DNA from: NCEH01 sp043195095
Lineage (GTDB): Bacteria > Pseudomonadota > Alphaproteobacteria > Rhizobiales > Xanthobacteraceae
Strand: one strand, 5' to 3'
Assembly: GCF_043195095.1 (NCBI RefSeq)
Contig: NZ_JBAFWN010000002.1
Length of the DNA stretch: 64,000 nucleotides
Part shown: positions 63,954 through 64,000 of the stretch, piece after piece
Numbering within the stretch: position 1 is the stretch's first letter
Layout of the letters: each line of letters opens with the position of its first letter
The notes under the pieces: generated by a model
Told to the model about the DNA's origin: nothing
Database searches by the model: none
The model's input: only the letters and a program-made list of their open reading frames with translations
Position numbers and translations under genes: made by a program

Positions 63954-64000
63954 CCACGCCGTGCCGAACGTGGACGCCTTGAAAATCCGCCACCAGCGGC

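Overview
This 64-kb stretch is a GC-rich, densely coding alphaproteobacterial chromosome segment. It most likely comes from the Hyphomicrobiales (Rhizobiales), perhaps the Xanthobacteraceae; the family is an inference. Supporting marks are an Irr-type Fur regulator with a heme regulatory motif, BA14K-domain secreted proteins, DUF2794, DUF1223 and DUF3108 proteins, System I cytochrome c maturation genes, and a perfect 16-bp alphaproteobacterial parS site (61631-61646). No rRNA, tRNA, CRISPR array, transposase or prophage gene was recognised.

Positions 1-25 kb are mostly housekeeping genes in short operons on both strands: gluQRS, an AlkA-like glycosylase, a carboxylesterase, an HNH protein, dsbB, irr, a 2-hydroxyacid dehydrogenase, cysG-moeB, DUF2794-polA, acnA, the ccmABCDG cluster with a foreign-looking carboxymuconolactone decarboxylase-family gene inside it, yciB, mtgA, ispA and a Tat-exported amine oxidase-like flavoprotein. 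A candidate small RNA with its own terminator lies at 12701-12832.

Positions 25-34 kb hold translation genes (pheS, pheT, rplT, rpmI, infC). A DUF559 nuclease-like gene sits between pheS and pheT, and two BA14K genes separate infC from rpmI-rplT. Eight copies of a short GC-rich element, arranged as four inverted pairs, lie at 6.3, 25.3, 27.9 and 28.4 kb; one pair encodes the tail of the DUF559 protein.

Positions 34-43 kb carry a glutamine synthetase-like ligase next to an FAD oxidase (a PuuA/PuuB-like pair), an AT-rich glycosyltransferase gene that looks acquired, a pirin, an AsmA-like protein and a MocR-type regulator.

Positions 43.2-50.5 kb contain a complete Nit1C-type cluster, divergent from the MocR gene: MSMEG_0572 family, nitrilase, unusual radical SAM, GNAT, AIR synthase-like, glycosyltransferase, MSMEG_0570 family and flavoprotein. 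Its genes are almost all translationally coupled and are preceded by a sequence that fits the sigma-54 -24/-12 consensus. Nit1C clusters have been linked to nitrogen starvation and to growth on cyanide, but the chemistry of most members is unknown. A Pnap_2097/LnmK-like gene follows 23 bp later, then a class III CoA-transferase.

Positions 52.8-63.8 kb are a glycan or surface-modification region: NDP-sugar C-methyltransferase, RmlC-like epimerase, three glycosyltransferases including a TPR/SPINDLY O-GlcNAc transferase-like protein, a radical SAM/SPASM enzyme, two FkbM methyltransferases and a CmcI-like protein. Each of its two plus-strand operons appears to begin with a tiny ORF that has a strong ribosome binding site and overlaps the first enzyme gene by ATGA.
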